Shown here piece after piece: positions 1 to 8,683 of a stretch of 37,964 nt of DNA. Origin of the DNA: Gammaproteobacteria bacterium (GTDB taxonomy: Bacteria > Pseudomonadota > Gammaproteobacteria > Xanthomonadales > Wenzhouxiangellaceae); NCBI GenBank assembly GCA_021772955.1, contig JAJFKZ010000042.1, forward strand, positions 1-37,964. Reading direction: 5' to 3'. Positions within the stretch are counted from its first letter, which is position 1. Each line of letters opens with the position of its first letter. Under the pieces are notes generated by a model. That model worked only from the letters and a program-made list of their open reading frames with translations, was not told the origin of the DNA and searched no databases. Position numbers and translations under genes: made by a program.

Positions 1-1268
1 GCATCAACAATGTCCTGACCGTTGTTGAATCCAACCGTGTTCACTTCCCAGCAGAAGTTGTTACCAACTACTTCTGGTGGTGGTGCCGGTGACGGCTCAA
101 CATCGCCAGGTGCGGTGCCACTTTCCTGCTCGTTACGATCCCAGATGCGCACTTCGATCGGCTCACAAGCGGTTCCGGTATCGGCATTCCACTGTGCAGT
201 GAACGGCGCGATAGCGGGTGCTGGCAGCTGGTCGAAGGTGTGGAAACGCTTGGTCGGATGGGTTGCTACCCACTCGGTCAGCGCATTGCTGCTGTTTTCA
301 ACAGCATACTGGTTCATGATCTGGTTGGTCATGAACACTGCAGTCACAGCCTGCGGGGCAAACGCCCAGTCATCAGAGACAACCACTGGCGCACCAGCAC
401 CGGTGGACAGCACACTGTAGCTGGTGCTCGGCAATACATCGCTCAGGTCAGGCTGCGGAGAAGCTGGCTCTTCGTGCAATGAGACAGGATCCAGAGCACC
501 AGGAACGTAGAAACCGTCCAGTGCCGTGGCGTTATAGCCCATTGCGCGACCATTGGCGATGTTGACGATGGCGCCATCACCGAACAGACCACCACTTGGA
601 GGTGCCATGTCGGTCTGTGCATCGGCCACCCAGTACGGGTTCGGACCCGGGTTACGCCATGCGTCCACCAACTGCTGACAATCGGCCGGAGTCGGGTTGC
701 CGTTGGCATCGTCAGGACCGGTGTGGGTTGCTGCAGACAGGCTGCCTTCAACAGCATTGGTCAGCGTGCCCATTTCGATCATTTCGATGTAACCTTCACG
801 GGTACGATCTACACCACTGGTCGGGCCGGCTCCGCCAACCACATCGTTGAACAGGAAGGTGCTGAATTCAGAACCAGGCGCGCCAGCACTGCTGCCGGGG
901 TTGGTACCGTTGTTGAAGAAGTATGGTGCAGTACAGCTGTTGTCTCCGGTCGTGAAACCTGCGGCGCCACTGGCGAATTCGGTGATACTGGCAGTCCATA
1001 CATCAAACGGTGACATGTACAGGTTGAAATCTCGCACTTCGCGGCTGTTCATGCCGTCGATGAAACGTACCTTCACCGCCTTGCCGTCTTCTGTCGTGTT
1101 AACGATAGAAATCAGCGTAGCGTTGTCGTTACGGGTTGTGTAATAAGGATAGACTAGTACCTGACCGGTACCGTCCGGATTGATATGTACCGCGTTGGAT
1201 ACGCTGACAATACCGGCAATACCGGTAAGACCAGCCAACACTGCGGTTGTTAAGGTCTTTTTGTTCAT
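1..1268 (-). CDS. Secreted surface-type protein of unknown function, C-terminus cut by the window edge
   Basis: An uninterrupted frame runs from an ATG at 1268 off the left edge, giving 422 codons without a stop. A GGAG Shine-Dalgarno sits about 6 nt upstream of the ATG. Residues 1-26 look like a classic Sec signal peptide (basic start MNKK, hydrophobic core, Ser-Asn-Ala before a likely cut), so the product is exported. The mature part begins with a stretch in which Pro-Asp-Gly-Thr-Gly-Gln and Tyr-Pro-Tyr-Tyr stand out. It continues Asn/Thr/Gly-rich with few lysines and a few cysteines, as is usual for large secreted or surface proteins. Near the visible end there is a short Pro-rich stretch (PSPAPPPE). 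I recall similar hypothetical exported proteins in gammaproteobacteria but know no function. It lies downstream of the type II secretion operon on the same strand, so being a substrate is a reasonable guess, not shown. Confidence 0.75.
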   Translation of the reverse strand, partial: MNKKTLTTAVLAGLTGIAGIVSVSNAVHINPDGTGQVLVYPYYTTRNDNATLISIVNTTEDGKAVKVRFIDGMNSREVRDFNLYMSPFDVWTASITEFASGAAGFTTGDNSCTAPYFFNNGTNPGSSAGAPGSEFSTFLFNDVVGGAGPTSGVDRTREGYIEMIEMGTLTNAVEGSLSAATHTGPDDANGNPTPADCQQLVDAWRNPGPNPYWVADAQTDMAPPSGGLFGDGAIVNIANGRAMGYNATALDGFYVPGALDPVSLHEEPASPQPDLSDVLPSTSYSVLSTGAGAPVVVSDDWAFAPQAVTAVFMTNQIMNQYAVENSSNALTEWVATHPTKRFHTFDQLPAPAIAPFTAQWNADTGTACEPIEVRIWDRNEQESGTAPGDVEPSPAPPPEVVGNNFCWEVNTVGFNNGQDIVD

Positions 1269-1466
1269 GGAACACTCCATAGTTGTTTAACGGGCAAAAA
1301 TACGGTCGAATCACGCAGCTCGCGGGCTACAAGCCACGCACAGCGATCCGACTAGCGAGAATGTTACGTTATATTAACGCCGAAAGCAAGCGCAAATTAG
1401 CACCGCGCGTCACTATTTTCAGCAGAATCGGCAGCACCATCCGTTTTTGGCGCGACAGTGCCAGAT

Positions 1467-1898
1467 TCAGGGCTTGACGTAGTACCACTGGCCATCCACC
1501 AGCAGCCATTCGTCCTGCACCTGGCTGGATACCGCCATACTGTCTGCGCCACGCAGTTGACCGACCACCTTGGCGTCAATGTCGAAGGTGGCGATGCACA
1601 AGGACTCGGATTGACACTGAACCGAGCGGAACGTTGCCGACTGCCAGCGTACCGGCGATTTGCGCAAGGACACAGAGTAGATGTCAATCGGCGTGGTGGC
1701 GCGGTAGCCCGGCGTCAGATACTGGTAGGCGTCCATGTACTGCTTCTGCAAAATCAGCTCCCAGCGCTGCTTGGCGCGCTGCTCGACAATCTTCTCGGCA
1801 CTGCCGGCAGCAGGCTTTGCAGGCTGCTGGCTGCAGGCGGTCAGCAGCAATCCTGCGACTAGCATCAGCAGGACTGGAATGGCTTTCATTATGTTCAT
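1467..1898 (-). CDS. Small predicted lipoprotein
   Basis: This 143-residue protein has a lipoprotein signal: hydrophobic residues 6-19 followed by the lipobox Leu-Thr-Ala-Cys, with the lipidated Cys at residue 22. The mature protein is short, with a predicted helix (SAEKIVEQRAKQRWELILQ) followed by mixed beta-type sequence ending in DGQWYYVKP. This layout recalls small NTF2-like periplasmic domains, but the resemblance is weak and I do not assign a family. Two starts are possible, ATG at 1898 or ATG three codons later at 1889; neither has a convincing Shine-Dalgarno. It is the first gene after gspD on the same strand, 138 nt away, with a strong hairpin in between. It may be an accessory secretion lipoprotein or simply a neighbour. 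Confidence 0.7.
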   Translation of the reverse strand: MNIMKAIPVLLMLVAGLLLTACSQQPAKPAAGSAEKIVEQRAKQRWELILQKQYMDAYQYLTPGYRATTPIDIYSVSLRKSPVRWQSATFRSVQCQSESLCIATFDIDAKVVGQLRGADSMAVSSQVQDEWLLVDGQWYYVKP

Positions 1899-1957
1899 TT
1901 CGGTAAACGATCCGTTGTTATGGTGGTGAATGAAAAAGGCTGCATTACTACAGCAGT

Positions 1958-1979
1958 TGCCGCCCCTGTTGGGGCAGCA
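1958..1979 (-). terminator. Strong stem-loop between gspD and the downstream lipoprotein gene
   Basis: A 9-bp stem (one G-T pair) closes a 4-nt loop: arms 1958-1966 and 1971-1979, with a GCCCC/GGGGC core. It lies about 57 nt after the gspD stop. No T-run follows directly; the nearest is TTTTT about 20 nt further on. It may be an mRNA 3'-end stabiliser or a weak terminator that lowers expression of the next gene. Confidence 0.35.
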
Positions 1980-2036
1980 TCGCCTATCGGCAGGTCAGAC
2001 CAGGACGCTATGACAAAAATCAGGCCGCACAGTTCA

Positions 2037-4382
2037 CTACTGCGCTCCATCCCGCTCTGACTCCTGACTCTGCGCGGCATTGACATTGATGTCGACTTTT
2101 CGAGGTATGCCCTCATTGGGCATCAGTAAAGGGCGCTCCAAAGGCTCCAGGCCGCGGAACTTGCGACTGAACTCATCCGAAACACTTTGTAGATCATCAA
2201 TGGACTCAACCACGGTTGGCTTGATGATGATGACGATTTCACTGCGGATGCTGGAAAGCGTGGTGGATTCAAACGCACGCCCCAGCAGCGGGATGCGCCG
2301 CAGAAACGGTATGCCGCTTTCGGTTTCTGACATGGAATCACGAATCAGACCACCAAGAATGATGCTCTGGCCGGACTGCACCGCCACATTGGTGGTCAGC
2401 GTGTTGGTGTTGATGTCCGGGTTGCCGCCTCCGGTGGGACGTGCTCCCGGAGAACTGACTTCCTGAGTGAGCTCCAGATAAACCAGCCCACCGGGGTTGA
2501 CCCGCGGTGTGACCGTTAACGTAGTACCGGTCTGCACGAACTGGGTGCTGGCGATGGTGCCGGTGCCACCGACGCCGCCAATGCCGTTGAAGCTGGTGTT
2601 GGCGATGGCCACCTGGGTACCGACATTGATCGAGGATTCGGTATTATTGCGCACCAGCAGTGTCGGCGAGGAGATCGTGCGCGCGTCACTGACCGACTCG
2701 AGGGCATTGATGGTGGCGCTGAAAAAATCACCGAATGCATTCAGCGGATTGCTGACATAGGTGAGCAGGGTGTTGCTGCCATCAAAACCTGCTGAGCGCG
2801 AGATAAATCCTGGCGCATTCAGCGATGTGCCATCGCCGCCGACCGTGCCGACCGTGCCGCCGGTGTCGCCATCTCCACCATCGCCAACGTTCACGCCATC
2901 GGCATTGGGATCGAAGTTGGACAGGAAGTAGTTCACGCCATATTCGAGATTTTCATTCAGCGTCACCTCCACCACGTGCGCCTCGATCAGTACCTGCAAG
3001 GGTTCGATATCCAAGTTTTCAATGGCATTGAGGATGCCGCCGTACTGACTGGGCGTGGCCTGGATCAGCAACGAGTTGGTTTCCTCAACGGCTGTGATGC
3101 GCACATTTTCGTTGTCGCCGATGACCGCCCCCTGGCGGCTGTCTTCGCCGATGTTGTCGTTGCGTGCGGCAGACTGTCCGCGAGAAGTCAGCTCTGCTTC
3201 CTGATTCACCGACGACAGCGACACCGGCTCCAGCCCCGGGCCGATCGAACCGGCGGTCAGATTGTTGCGGTCACCGTTGCTTTGGCCCTGGCTACGAGCG
3301 CCGCCGAAAATATCCAGCAAGTAATCGGCAAGCACACCGGCTTCCAGGTTTTCGACCCGATACACGTACAGCCGGTTGGAGGCGCCGGCCTGGCCACGAT
3401 CAAGCCGTTGAATCCAGGTCTCGGCCTGGTTCAGGTACTCCTGCTGCGGGGTAATCACCATGATTGCATTCAGGCGTTCGATGGGGATGAAGCGGAACAT
3501 GCCTGCCAGTGGTGTATCCGCGCCATCGCCGAACACGGCTTCCAGCTCGGAGATCACATCCGGCGCCTCAACCAGTTCCAGCCGGAAAATACCCACCGAC
3601 ATGCCCTTGAGCCAATCCACATCAAAGATGTTTATGGTGCGCAGGTAATTCTCCAGTTCGGCCCTGGTGCCGGCCAGCACCATCAGACTGCGGGCATTGT
3701 CAGCACTGACGATCGCGCCTTCACGAATGTAGGGCTCCAGAATAATCTGCATCTGCGCCGGCGCGATATACTGCAACGGCACCGCCAGCACTTCAAAGCC
3801 CTTGACGCTGGCAGCCCGGGCCAGCCGTGGCGACAGATTGCCGGGAATAGCCTGATTCACCGGCAACACTTGGTATTGGCCATCCTTGTAGACCATCGCG
3901 GCATTGTTCCAGCGCAACAGCATTTCCAGGATTGGCATGATCTGCTCACGATTCACCGGCTTGGCGGTGGCAAAGGTCACCTCACCGCTGACACCGGGCG
4001 CAATCACGTAGTTTTCGCCCAGCATTTCGCCCAGCACTGCGCGCACCACTTCTTGCACCGGCAGCGCTTCAAAATTGAAACTGATCTCGCCATCCGCGGC
4101 CAGCACCTGGCGCGGCTTGCTGCGTGCCACCGCCTCGTCGATAAAGCTGCCGCTGCCGGGAATCTTTTCCACTTTCGGAATCGCCGCGTCGCTGCCGGAC
4201 GTTCCGGACTCGTCTGTTTCCGGTTGCGACGGTACTTGTATGCGCTCGCGGGCAGCGGTGTAAGTCTCGCTGGACTTGGCTCTGGTGTCCTTGGCCTGCT
4301 GGCCAACACAGCCAGCGATCAACACCATCACACAGGCCATGATGGTTGTCGAGATTACCTGCTTGAGCTTATTGTCAGTCAT
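2037..4382 (-). CDS. gspD: Type II secretion system secretin GspD
   Basis: The 781-residue outer-membrane secretin forms the channel through which folded exoproteins leave the periplasm. It has a lipoprotein-type signal (Ile-Ala-Gly-Cys, Cys about residue 25). Then come an N0 domain (about 95-175), N1 (about 195-260), N2 (about 265-335) and N3 (about 340-480). N3 is split by a long polar insert rich in Gly, Asn, Ser and Gln. The secretin core (about 480-725) contains the late segment SGQSIILGGLIRDS and ends near EIVIIIKPTVV. A Gly/Asp-rich loop (about 505-530) lies in the core. The ATG shares one base with the stop of the upstream GspC-type gene (TAATG), so translation is coupled. It is last in the secretion operon, as xpsD is in Xanthomonas. 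No separate pilotin gene is seen, and the lipobox suggests self-piloting. Confidence 0.95.
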   Translation of the reverse strand: MTDNKLKQVISTTIMACVMVLIAGCVGQQAKDTRAKSSETYTAARERIQVPSQPETDESGTSGSDAAIPKVEKIPGSGSFIDEAVARSKPRQVLAADGEISFNFEALPVQEVVRAVLGEMLGENYVIAPGVSGEVTFATAKPVNREQIMPILEMLLRWNNAAMVYKDGQYQVLPVNQAIPGNLSPRLARAASVKGFEVLAVPLQYIAPAQMQIILEPYIREGAIVSADNARSLMVLAGTRAELENYLRTINIFDVDWLKGMSVGIFRLELVEAPDVISELEAVFGDGADTPLAGMFRFIPIERLNAIMVITPQQEYLNQAETWIQRLDRGQAGASNRLYVYRVENLEAGVLADYLLDIFGGARSQGQSNGDRNNLTAGSIGPGLEPVSLSSVNQEAELTSRGQSAARNDNIGEDSRQGAVIGDNENVRITAVEETNSLLIQATPSQYGGILNAIENLDIEPLQVLIEAHVVEVTLNENLEYGVNYFLSNFDPNADGVNVGDGGDGDTGGTVGTVGGDGTSLNAPGFISRSAGFDGSNTLLTYVSNPLNAFGDFFSATINALESVSDARTISSPTLLVRNNTESSINVGTQVAIANTSFNGIGGVGGTGTIASTQFVQTGTTLTVTPRVNPGGLVYLELTQEVSSPGARPTGGGNPDINTNTLTTNVAVQSGQSIILGGLIRDSMSETESGIPFLRRIPLLGRAFESTTLSSIRSEIVIIIKPTVVESIDDLQSVSDEFSRKFRGLEPLERPLLMPNEGIPRKVDINVNAAQSQESERDGAQ

Positions 4383-5122
4383 TATTGATCATTTCCATTT
4401 TCTGCTTGCTTGGCACGCTCTGCTCTCAATTGCGCTCGTCGTTCGGCAATACGACGCCTGATTTCGGCGGCAGTCTGTTCTCGCTGTGCCGCTGCATCCC
4501 GGGCATTGCTGGTGACACCGGCTGCAGATTGCTGCTGATTGGCAGCCGGTGCAATACTCGCCGTAACGGGCGCCTGCAGCCCCTTGGTGTTGACCTTCAG
4601 CTCCAGCTCGGCGGATTCTTCACCAGCGGCGAAACTGACCATGCGCTCGCTGATGCTATCCAGCCGCCAGACCGCCTGCTCACCTTCCAGCGACATGCCT
4701 TCATGCAGCACCAGGGTTTTTTTACTCTTGTTGTCGGCGACCATGGCGATACGCTTCTCGGGCGTGATGATAATGCCTGCCAGTCTGGCGTCAAGTGCCT
4801 GGGTTTCGGTTGCCTGTTGCTCCTGCTCGGCGGCGGCCAACTGCGCAGCGGCTTCTGCATCAATGATTTCCGGCAGCGCGCGATCGGCAAAAAACAAAGG
4901 CTGCTGCAAGATCGCGTTGGTGTAGGTTTCAGTAACTCGATCGTTAAAACTGACTGTCTTGAGATCCTTGATCTTGCTGCCATTGGCAGCATCATCCGAC
5001 GCATCCAGGCGCAGCTCAGACGCATGGCCAAACAAGATTGCGACGAGGCCGGTAACCACCAGCAAGACCAGACACACAATGCCCAGCAATGCGGTCAGAC
5101 CTGTCCAGAAACTGCTTTTCAT
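4382..5122 (-). CDS. Type II secretion inner-membrane protein of GspC/XpsN type
   Basis: The 246-residue bitopic protein has one N-terminal transmembrane helix (about 8-31) after a short cytoplasmic tail. A periplasmic homology-region-like domain follows (about 95-180: QPLFFADRALPE, then LDARLAGIIITPEKRIAMV and LHEGMSLEGEQAVWRLDSI). In the family this domain contacts the N0 domain of the secretin and links inner to outer membrane. There is no PDZ domain. The C-terminus (about 208-246) is a charged Arg/Ala/Glu helix likely to form a coiled coil, as in some GspC proteins. Its place between gspM and gspD matches xpsN. It overlaps gspM by an ATGA and gspD by one base. It could be listed as gspC or gspN; the family is clear but the letter is not. 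Confidence 0.8.
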   Translation of the reverse strand: MKSSFWTGLTALLGIVCLVLLVVTGLVAILFGHASELRLDASDDAANGSKIKDLKTVSFNDRVTETYTNAILQQPLFFADRALPEIIDAEAAAQLAAAEQEQQATETQALDARLAGIIITPEKRIAMVADNKSKKTLVLHEGMSLEGEQAVWRLDSISERMVSFAAGEESAELELKVNTKGLQAPVTASIAPAANQQQSAAGVTSNARDAAAQREQTAAEIRRRIAERRAQLRAERAKQAENGNDQ

Positions 5123-5736
5123 GATTGCTCGGCGGGTGCGCGCGCACCGGCCAGATAACCGTACATTTCAAAACGAATATCCAGTTCGGCGGTATTCTGG
5201 TTGCGCAACTCGCGGCCTGGTACCGGCACGTAACGCTGGTAAATATTCAGCCCGTCCACCAGCACCAACGGCGAGCTTGAGCTCAAGGTGTGCATGGACT
5301 TGACAAAGTCTCCCAGGTTACAGCGCATGCGCACTTCTACTTTGACTTTTTCAAATTGCTCCACTTCTCGCGGTCTGACATTGCGATTGCTGATCACCTG
5401 ACAACCGGCTTCGTGATCGGCCTGGGTGGCAATAATCTGTTTCAGTCGCTGGGTCATATCGGCAGCGGCCACATCAAAATTGCCACCCCGCAGAAACAGA
5501 TCATCGTTGCGGTCTTCACTGTTCAGGCGTTGCAAACTGGCTTCAATGTCAGCGCGTCTGGCCACCACCCCGGCAAAACGCTGAACCTCGGTGCTCAGGC
5601 GACTGATCTCGTCGCCAAGCGTTATGTGGCGCATGACAAACCAGTGGAAGAACAGCAAATAGATCAGCACCAGCAGCAGGGCTGTCAGGCCGATCGCCAG
5701 CGGCTTGGATTGTTCGCGATCAGGCAGCAGCTGCAT
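5119..5736 (-). CDS. gspM: Type II secretion inner-membrane platform protein GspM
   Basis: The 205-residue bitopic protein has a short cytoplasmic start, one transmembrane helix (about 15-36) and a periplasmic part. The periplasmic part starts with a heptad-like helix and ends in a small ferredoxin-like domain (about 120-200). GspM pairs with GspL to form the platform that anchors the ATPase GspE. Identification rests on topology, length and its position between gspL and the GspC-type gene, with sequence of the Xanthomonas-type (T2SSM_b) class rather than the classical one. The ATG at 5736 lies 17 nt inside gspL, and the stop overlaps the next start (ATGA), so three genes are translationally linked. 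Confidence 0.85.
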   Translation of the reverse strand: MQLLPDREQSKPLAIGLTALLLVLIYLLFFHWFVMRHITLGDEISRLSTEVQRFAGVVARRADIEASLQRLNSEDRNDDLFLRGGNFDVAAADMTQRLKQIIATQADHEAGCQVISNRNVRPREVEQFEKVKVEVRMRCNLGDFVKSMHTLSSSSPLVLVDGLNIYQRYVPVPGRELRNQNTAELDIRFEMYGYLAGARAPAEQS

Positions 5737-7066
5737 CGTTGCTCTCGTTCATCTCAGTTGCATCATTATCGCGGCTGTCGCGCTCGGCTGCAGCATCAGT
5801 GTCATTATCGGATACGCCAGCATCTGTGTCATCAGCAGCATCGACAGCGGGCGATTCGAGCTGCTGGTCAGCAGCCATAGCAGCCTGCGATGGTTGTGAA
5901 TCGTCACTCTGATTCGGACTGACAAAGCTGGCGCTTGGGTCAATTTGCGCGGTGGCTGTGAACCGCTCCTTGTGCAAACGCTGATCCGTGGCGATGGTAC
6001 CCTTGAACGAGGTGCCCGCGAACATCGGTGATGCGTCCAGTGTTTCGATCATCTGCTGGGAGCTGTCCGACAAGCCCAGCAGCTCCAGTTCCTTGCCGGT
6101 CATCTGCAAGCGCTGGATCCAGGTATGGGCCGGCAACAGCCGGGTCACTTCGGCAATGACATCGAGCATGGACGGTGACTGTGACTGCTGCTCAGCCAGG
6201 AAGTTGGCCGCGTCGACCGCTGCTTCCAGTTGTTGTTCCAGCTTGGTGACCTGCATTGCCTCGCTGCGCAACGCGTCCCGCTGCTGCTGCAACTGCTGCA
6301 AGGTTGAACCGCGCAGATAAAGTGACTCGTACATTATTATCGCCAGTAACAGCAACGCCACGGCAGCCAACAAACCATTGATGCGCACACGACGGTTGCT
6401 GCGATGCGCGCGTTTTTCCAGTGGCAGCAGATTGATATGCAATGGCGTGGGCGGGCGCGGCTCTTGTTGCTCGGTGCTGCCGCTGTGATGGTCTATATCG
6501 ACCCCCTGCAGGTTCAGACCCAGGCGCCCGAGTTGCTGCAGGCTGTCCTCGATTTCTGGGCGCAGGATCAGAAACAGATCAACATCAATGAATGGCGCAT
6601 CGCGTTGCACCACCTTGATATCAAAATACACCTCGTCAGCCTTGAACGGCGTTTGCCGATCCAGCTCAAAACGCACAGCCTGCTGCAGGTTGGCTTCTGC
6701 CGCCATCGGCAAGCGCAATCGTTTGCACAGCAATTGGTCGTCGGGCAGACAGTAGACCACCGCAGTCAAGGTTTCCTGGAACTTGTCCAGGCAGGCTTGC
6801 AACCGATCTCGCGACTGCTCCGGATCGGCATCCTTGGACAGTCGATCCAGCAGCTGCACAGCGTCACTGCCTGATCGCCACAGCAACCATGCATCAGCTT
6901 CCGATGTGATTAGCAGCTTGTCGCCGGGGACTTCGAACCAGCGCTTGACCGATTCCGGAATCAGCGGCCTAAGCTCTCCAGTCCACCAGCGCAGAAACCT
7001 GGGCATGCCCGATGCATGATAACGAGCCTGTACGATGGCGCTATATTTTGAGAGTGGTTCAAACAC
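5720..7066 (-). CDS. gspL: Type II secretion platform protein GspL
   Basis: GspL recruits the ATPase GspE to the membrane. The first half is a cytoplasmic actin-like domain (recognisable piece LCKRLRLPMAAEANLQQAVRFELDRQTPF, about 133-161). A transmembrane helix lies near residues 229-250 (INGLLAAVALLLLAIIMYESLYL). A coiled-coil segment and a PilN-like periplasmic domain follow to about 370. The final 60 residues are an unusual Asp/Ala/Asn/Glu-rich acidic tail. The start is uncertain: GTG at 7066 gives 448 residues, while ATG at 7006 (MPRFLRWW) gives 428 and lines up better with my memory of xps-type GspL. Neither has a clear Shine-Dalgarno. It lies 36 nt after gspK, with a perfect TATAAT in the gap. 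Confidence 0.88.
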   Translation of the reverse strand: MFEPLSKYSAIVQARYHASGMPRFLRWWTGELRPLIPESVKRWFEVPGDKLLITSEADAWLLWRSGSDAVQLLDRLSKDADPEQSRDRLQACLDKFQETLTAVVYCLPDDQLLCKRLRLPMAAEANLQQAVRFELDRQTPFKADEVYFDIKVVQRDAPFIDVDLFLILRPEIEDSLQQLGRLGLNLQGVDIDHHSGSTEQQEPRPPTPLHINLLPLEKRAHRSNRRVRINGLLAAVALLLLAIIMYESLYLRGSTLQQLQQQRDALRSEAMQVTKLEQQLEAAVDAANFLAEQQSQSPSMLDVIAEVTRLLPAHTWIQRLQMTGKELELLGLSDSSQQMIETLDASPMFAGTSFKGTIATDQRLHKERFTATAQIDPSASFVSPNQSDDSQPSQAAMAADQQLESPAVDAADDTDAGVSDNDTDAAAERDSRDNDATEMNESNDAAAA

Positions 7067-7081
7067 AAGCTTGCTGCACTA

Positions 7082-7087
7082 TTATAT
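7082..7087 (-). promoter_or_regulatory. TATAAT element in the gspK-gspL gap
   Basis: A perfect TATAAT reads on the minus strand between the gspK stop and the GTG start of gspL, in the only AT-rich gap of the secretion operon. No good -35 sits at 16-18 nt, so an internal promoter for gspLMND is possible but weakly supported. Confidence 0.2.
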
Positions 7088-7102
7088 TGTTGTAACCTTC
7101 GA

Positions 7103-8002
7103 TTAACCTGACCCCACGCCTTCGTGCCAGCGTACCACACGAAAAGGCCTGCCCAACAGGTCAGTACCCAACCTGAACGTTGCTTCGACCTGTGCAAATG
7201 CGCCATTGTTCAATGTACCGCGCGAGCGCACACTATACGTCAACCCTCCCCCCTGTACCAGCGCCATGCTGCCGTCCGGCAGAGCTAGTGGTTGTCGATC
7301 CAGACCGGACTGCTGCTCGCGCAGATCGATAAAGCTCTGCGCTGCGGCCAAATCCATTTCCGGCAGCGCCAGCAAGGCCTCTACCGGAGCAAATCCAGCG
7401 TTGATATCGGCGCGGCCGGAAAACACCGTCAGCGCGGGCTCAAGCTGTTTATACAGCGGATAAGTCATGCCCAGCACCTGTTGCAGCTCCTCCACCGTCA
7501 CAAAAGGCTGATTGGGAGGAATCCAGCTCAGTCCCGCCGCCGCATAGGAATCTGCCTCGGCTCCCAGCGGGCGAACGGCCTCATCCGGGTCGCGCCAATC
7601 CAGAATCGCATCCACCAGCGCTTCAGCCTGCTGCGGATCATCACTGTGGCTGAGCATCAGGTTCAGCAGCAGCTCTGGCGTCGCCGCGTTCAGATCAAGC
7701 TTGCCAGATTCATCAATGATTTCCACCGTCACCAGCATGTCATCCAACTGAAACTGGTAACCACGGCCATCTGCGATCCATTTGCTCTGCTGGTCAGGAT
7801 TGCGCATCTCCAGCACGGCACGCTGTATCCCGGCCACAGCACCCATGCGTGCCCGAGTGCCATCAAACAAGGTTCTGGCCTCGAGGTTTTCTGCACGCGC
7901 CAGCAACGACAAGGTGCCGGAGACGATGCTCATCAGCACCAGTACCCAAAGTACGATCAGCAGTGCAACCCCACGCTGACGTGCTGGTAGTCTATTGCTC
8001 AT
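7103..8002 (-). CDS. gspK: Type II secretion minor pseudopilin GspK
   Basis: At 299 residues this is the largest pseudopilin; in the family it caps the pseudopilus tip together with GspI and GspJ. The prepilin-type leader ends at Gly11 (RQRG), followed by hydrophobic VALLIVLWVLVLM. The usual Glu at mature position 5 is replaced by Ile, the hallmark that separates GspK from other pseudopilins. The rest is the T2SK helical domain, including DLNAATPELLLNLML and VDAILDWRDPDE, where the alpha domain is built. The ATG overlaps the gspJ stop by 4 nt. The prepilin peptidase that would cut it (GspO/PilD) is not in this window. Confidence 0.93.
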   Translation of the reverse strand: MSNRLPARQRGVALLIVLWVLVLMSIVSGTLSLLARAENLEARTLFDGTRARMGAVAGIQRAVLEMRNPDQQSKWIADGRGYQFQLDDMLVTVEIIDESGKLDLNAATPELLLNLMLSHSDDPQQAEALVDAILDWRDPDEAVRPLGAEADSYAAAGLSWIPPNQPFVTVEELQQVLGMTYPLYKQLEPALTVFSGRADINAGFAPVEALLALPEMDLAAAQSFIDLREQQSGLDRQPLALPDGSMALVQGGGLTYSVRSRGTLNNGAFAQVEATFRLGTDLLGRPFRVVRWHEGVGSG

Positions 8003-8682
8003 CTGGGTTCAGCGCCCAACAACGCCCGCAAGGTGGCGTTACGGCCATCGGATTGCTGCAGCCGGCCAGAGGTACTGTCTATGCGCAGCGCTGCATACAA
8101 TTGCGGCCAGCTCACCCTGGCACCATCGGCCATGCTTAGCATCAAATTCACTGCAACCGGCAGGTTCGCTGGGGTTTCCCAGCTGGATTCCCAGTCGGTG
8201 AGTTCACCCTGATCATCCTGGCCCTTGTATTCAAACTGCCCAGCTTCGATGTTACGCAATAGTACAAAGGGTTCGGCGTCGCGCATGCTGCCATCCTCAT
8301 AGGCCAGCAGTGGCACGTGCGAGAACTGCAGTTGATAAGCGCCGCCAGCGTCACGGGCCAGTTCCAGACGCTGTACTTGTGGTCCACCGGCGCCCAAATA
8401 GCCCGGCATCGGTGCCACAAACTGGATCCAGTCGCGCTCGCCTTCAAACGACAGACGTTGCTCCTCATCGACCATATAGGTCAATGGCAGTGCGCGCACC
8501 AGTTGCCGATGAATGAATTGCTGCGTGGCGCGCAGATGGGTCTGTTGCTGCATCAGTTCATCGGCGCTGTCGGTGGAACGGGTGATGGAGCGCAAACCAC
8601 CATAGGCCAGCGCCATCACCAGCCCCAGCAAGGTGATGGCAAGTAACAGTTCGATCAGGGTAAAACCTTGAGTTGTACGCAT
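7999..8682 (-). CDS. gspJ: Type II secretion minor pseudopilin GspJ
   Basis: The prepilin cleavage site is Gly-Phe-Thr-Leu-Ile-Glu-Leu, giving a six-residue leader (MRTTQG) and the conserved Glu5, followed by a hydrophobic helix. The C-terminal part matches the GspJ beta fold, with arginine- and glycine-rich turns. I chose the ATG at 8682, one base after the gspI stop, because it gives a normal short leader. An upstream ATG at 8727 would add 15 residues and overlap gspI by 44 nt. GspJ sits in the tip complex with GspI and GspK. The stop overlaps the gspK start by 4 nt. Confidence 0.93.
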   Translation of the reverse strand: MRTTQGFTLIELLLAITLLGLVMALAYGGLRSITRSTDSADELMQQQTHLRATQQFIHRQLVRALPLTYMVDEEQRLSFEGERDWIQFVAPMPGYLGAGGPQVQRLELARDAGGAYQLQFSHVPLLAYEDGSMRDAEPFVLLRNIEAGQFEYKGQDDQGELTDWESSWETPANLPVAVNLMLSMADGARVSWPQLYAALRIDSTSGRLQQSDGRNATLRALLGAEPR

Positions 8683-8683
8683 A

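Noticed and set aside
2976-4388. A 470-residue plus-strand ORF opposite gspD
   Set aside because: It mirrors the gspD frame, is His/Gln/Arg-rich with no domain or signal, and gspD on the other strand is unmistakable.
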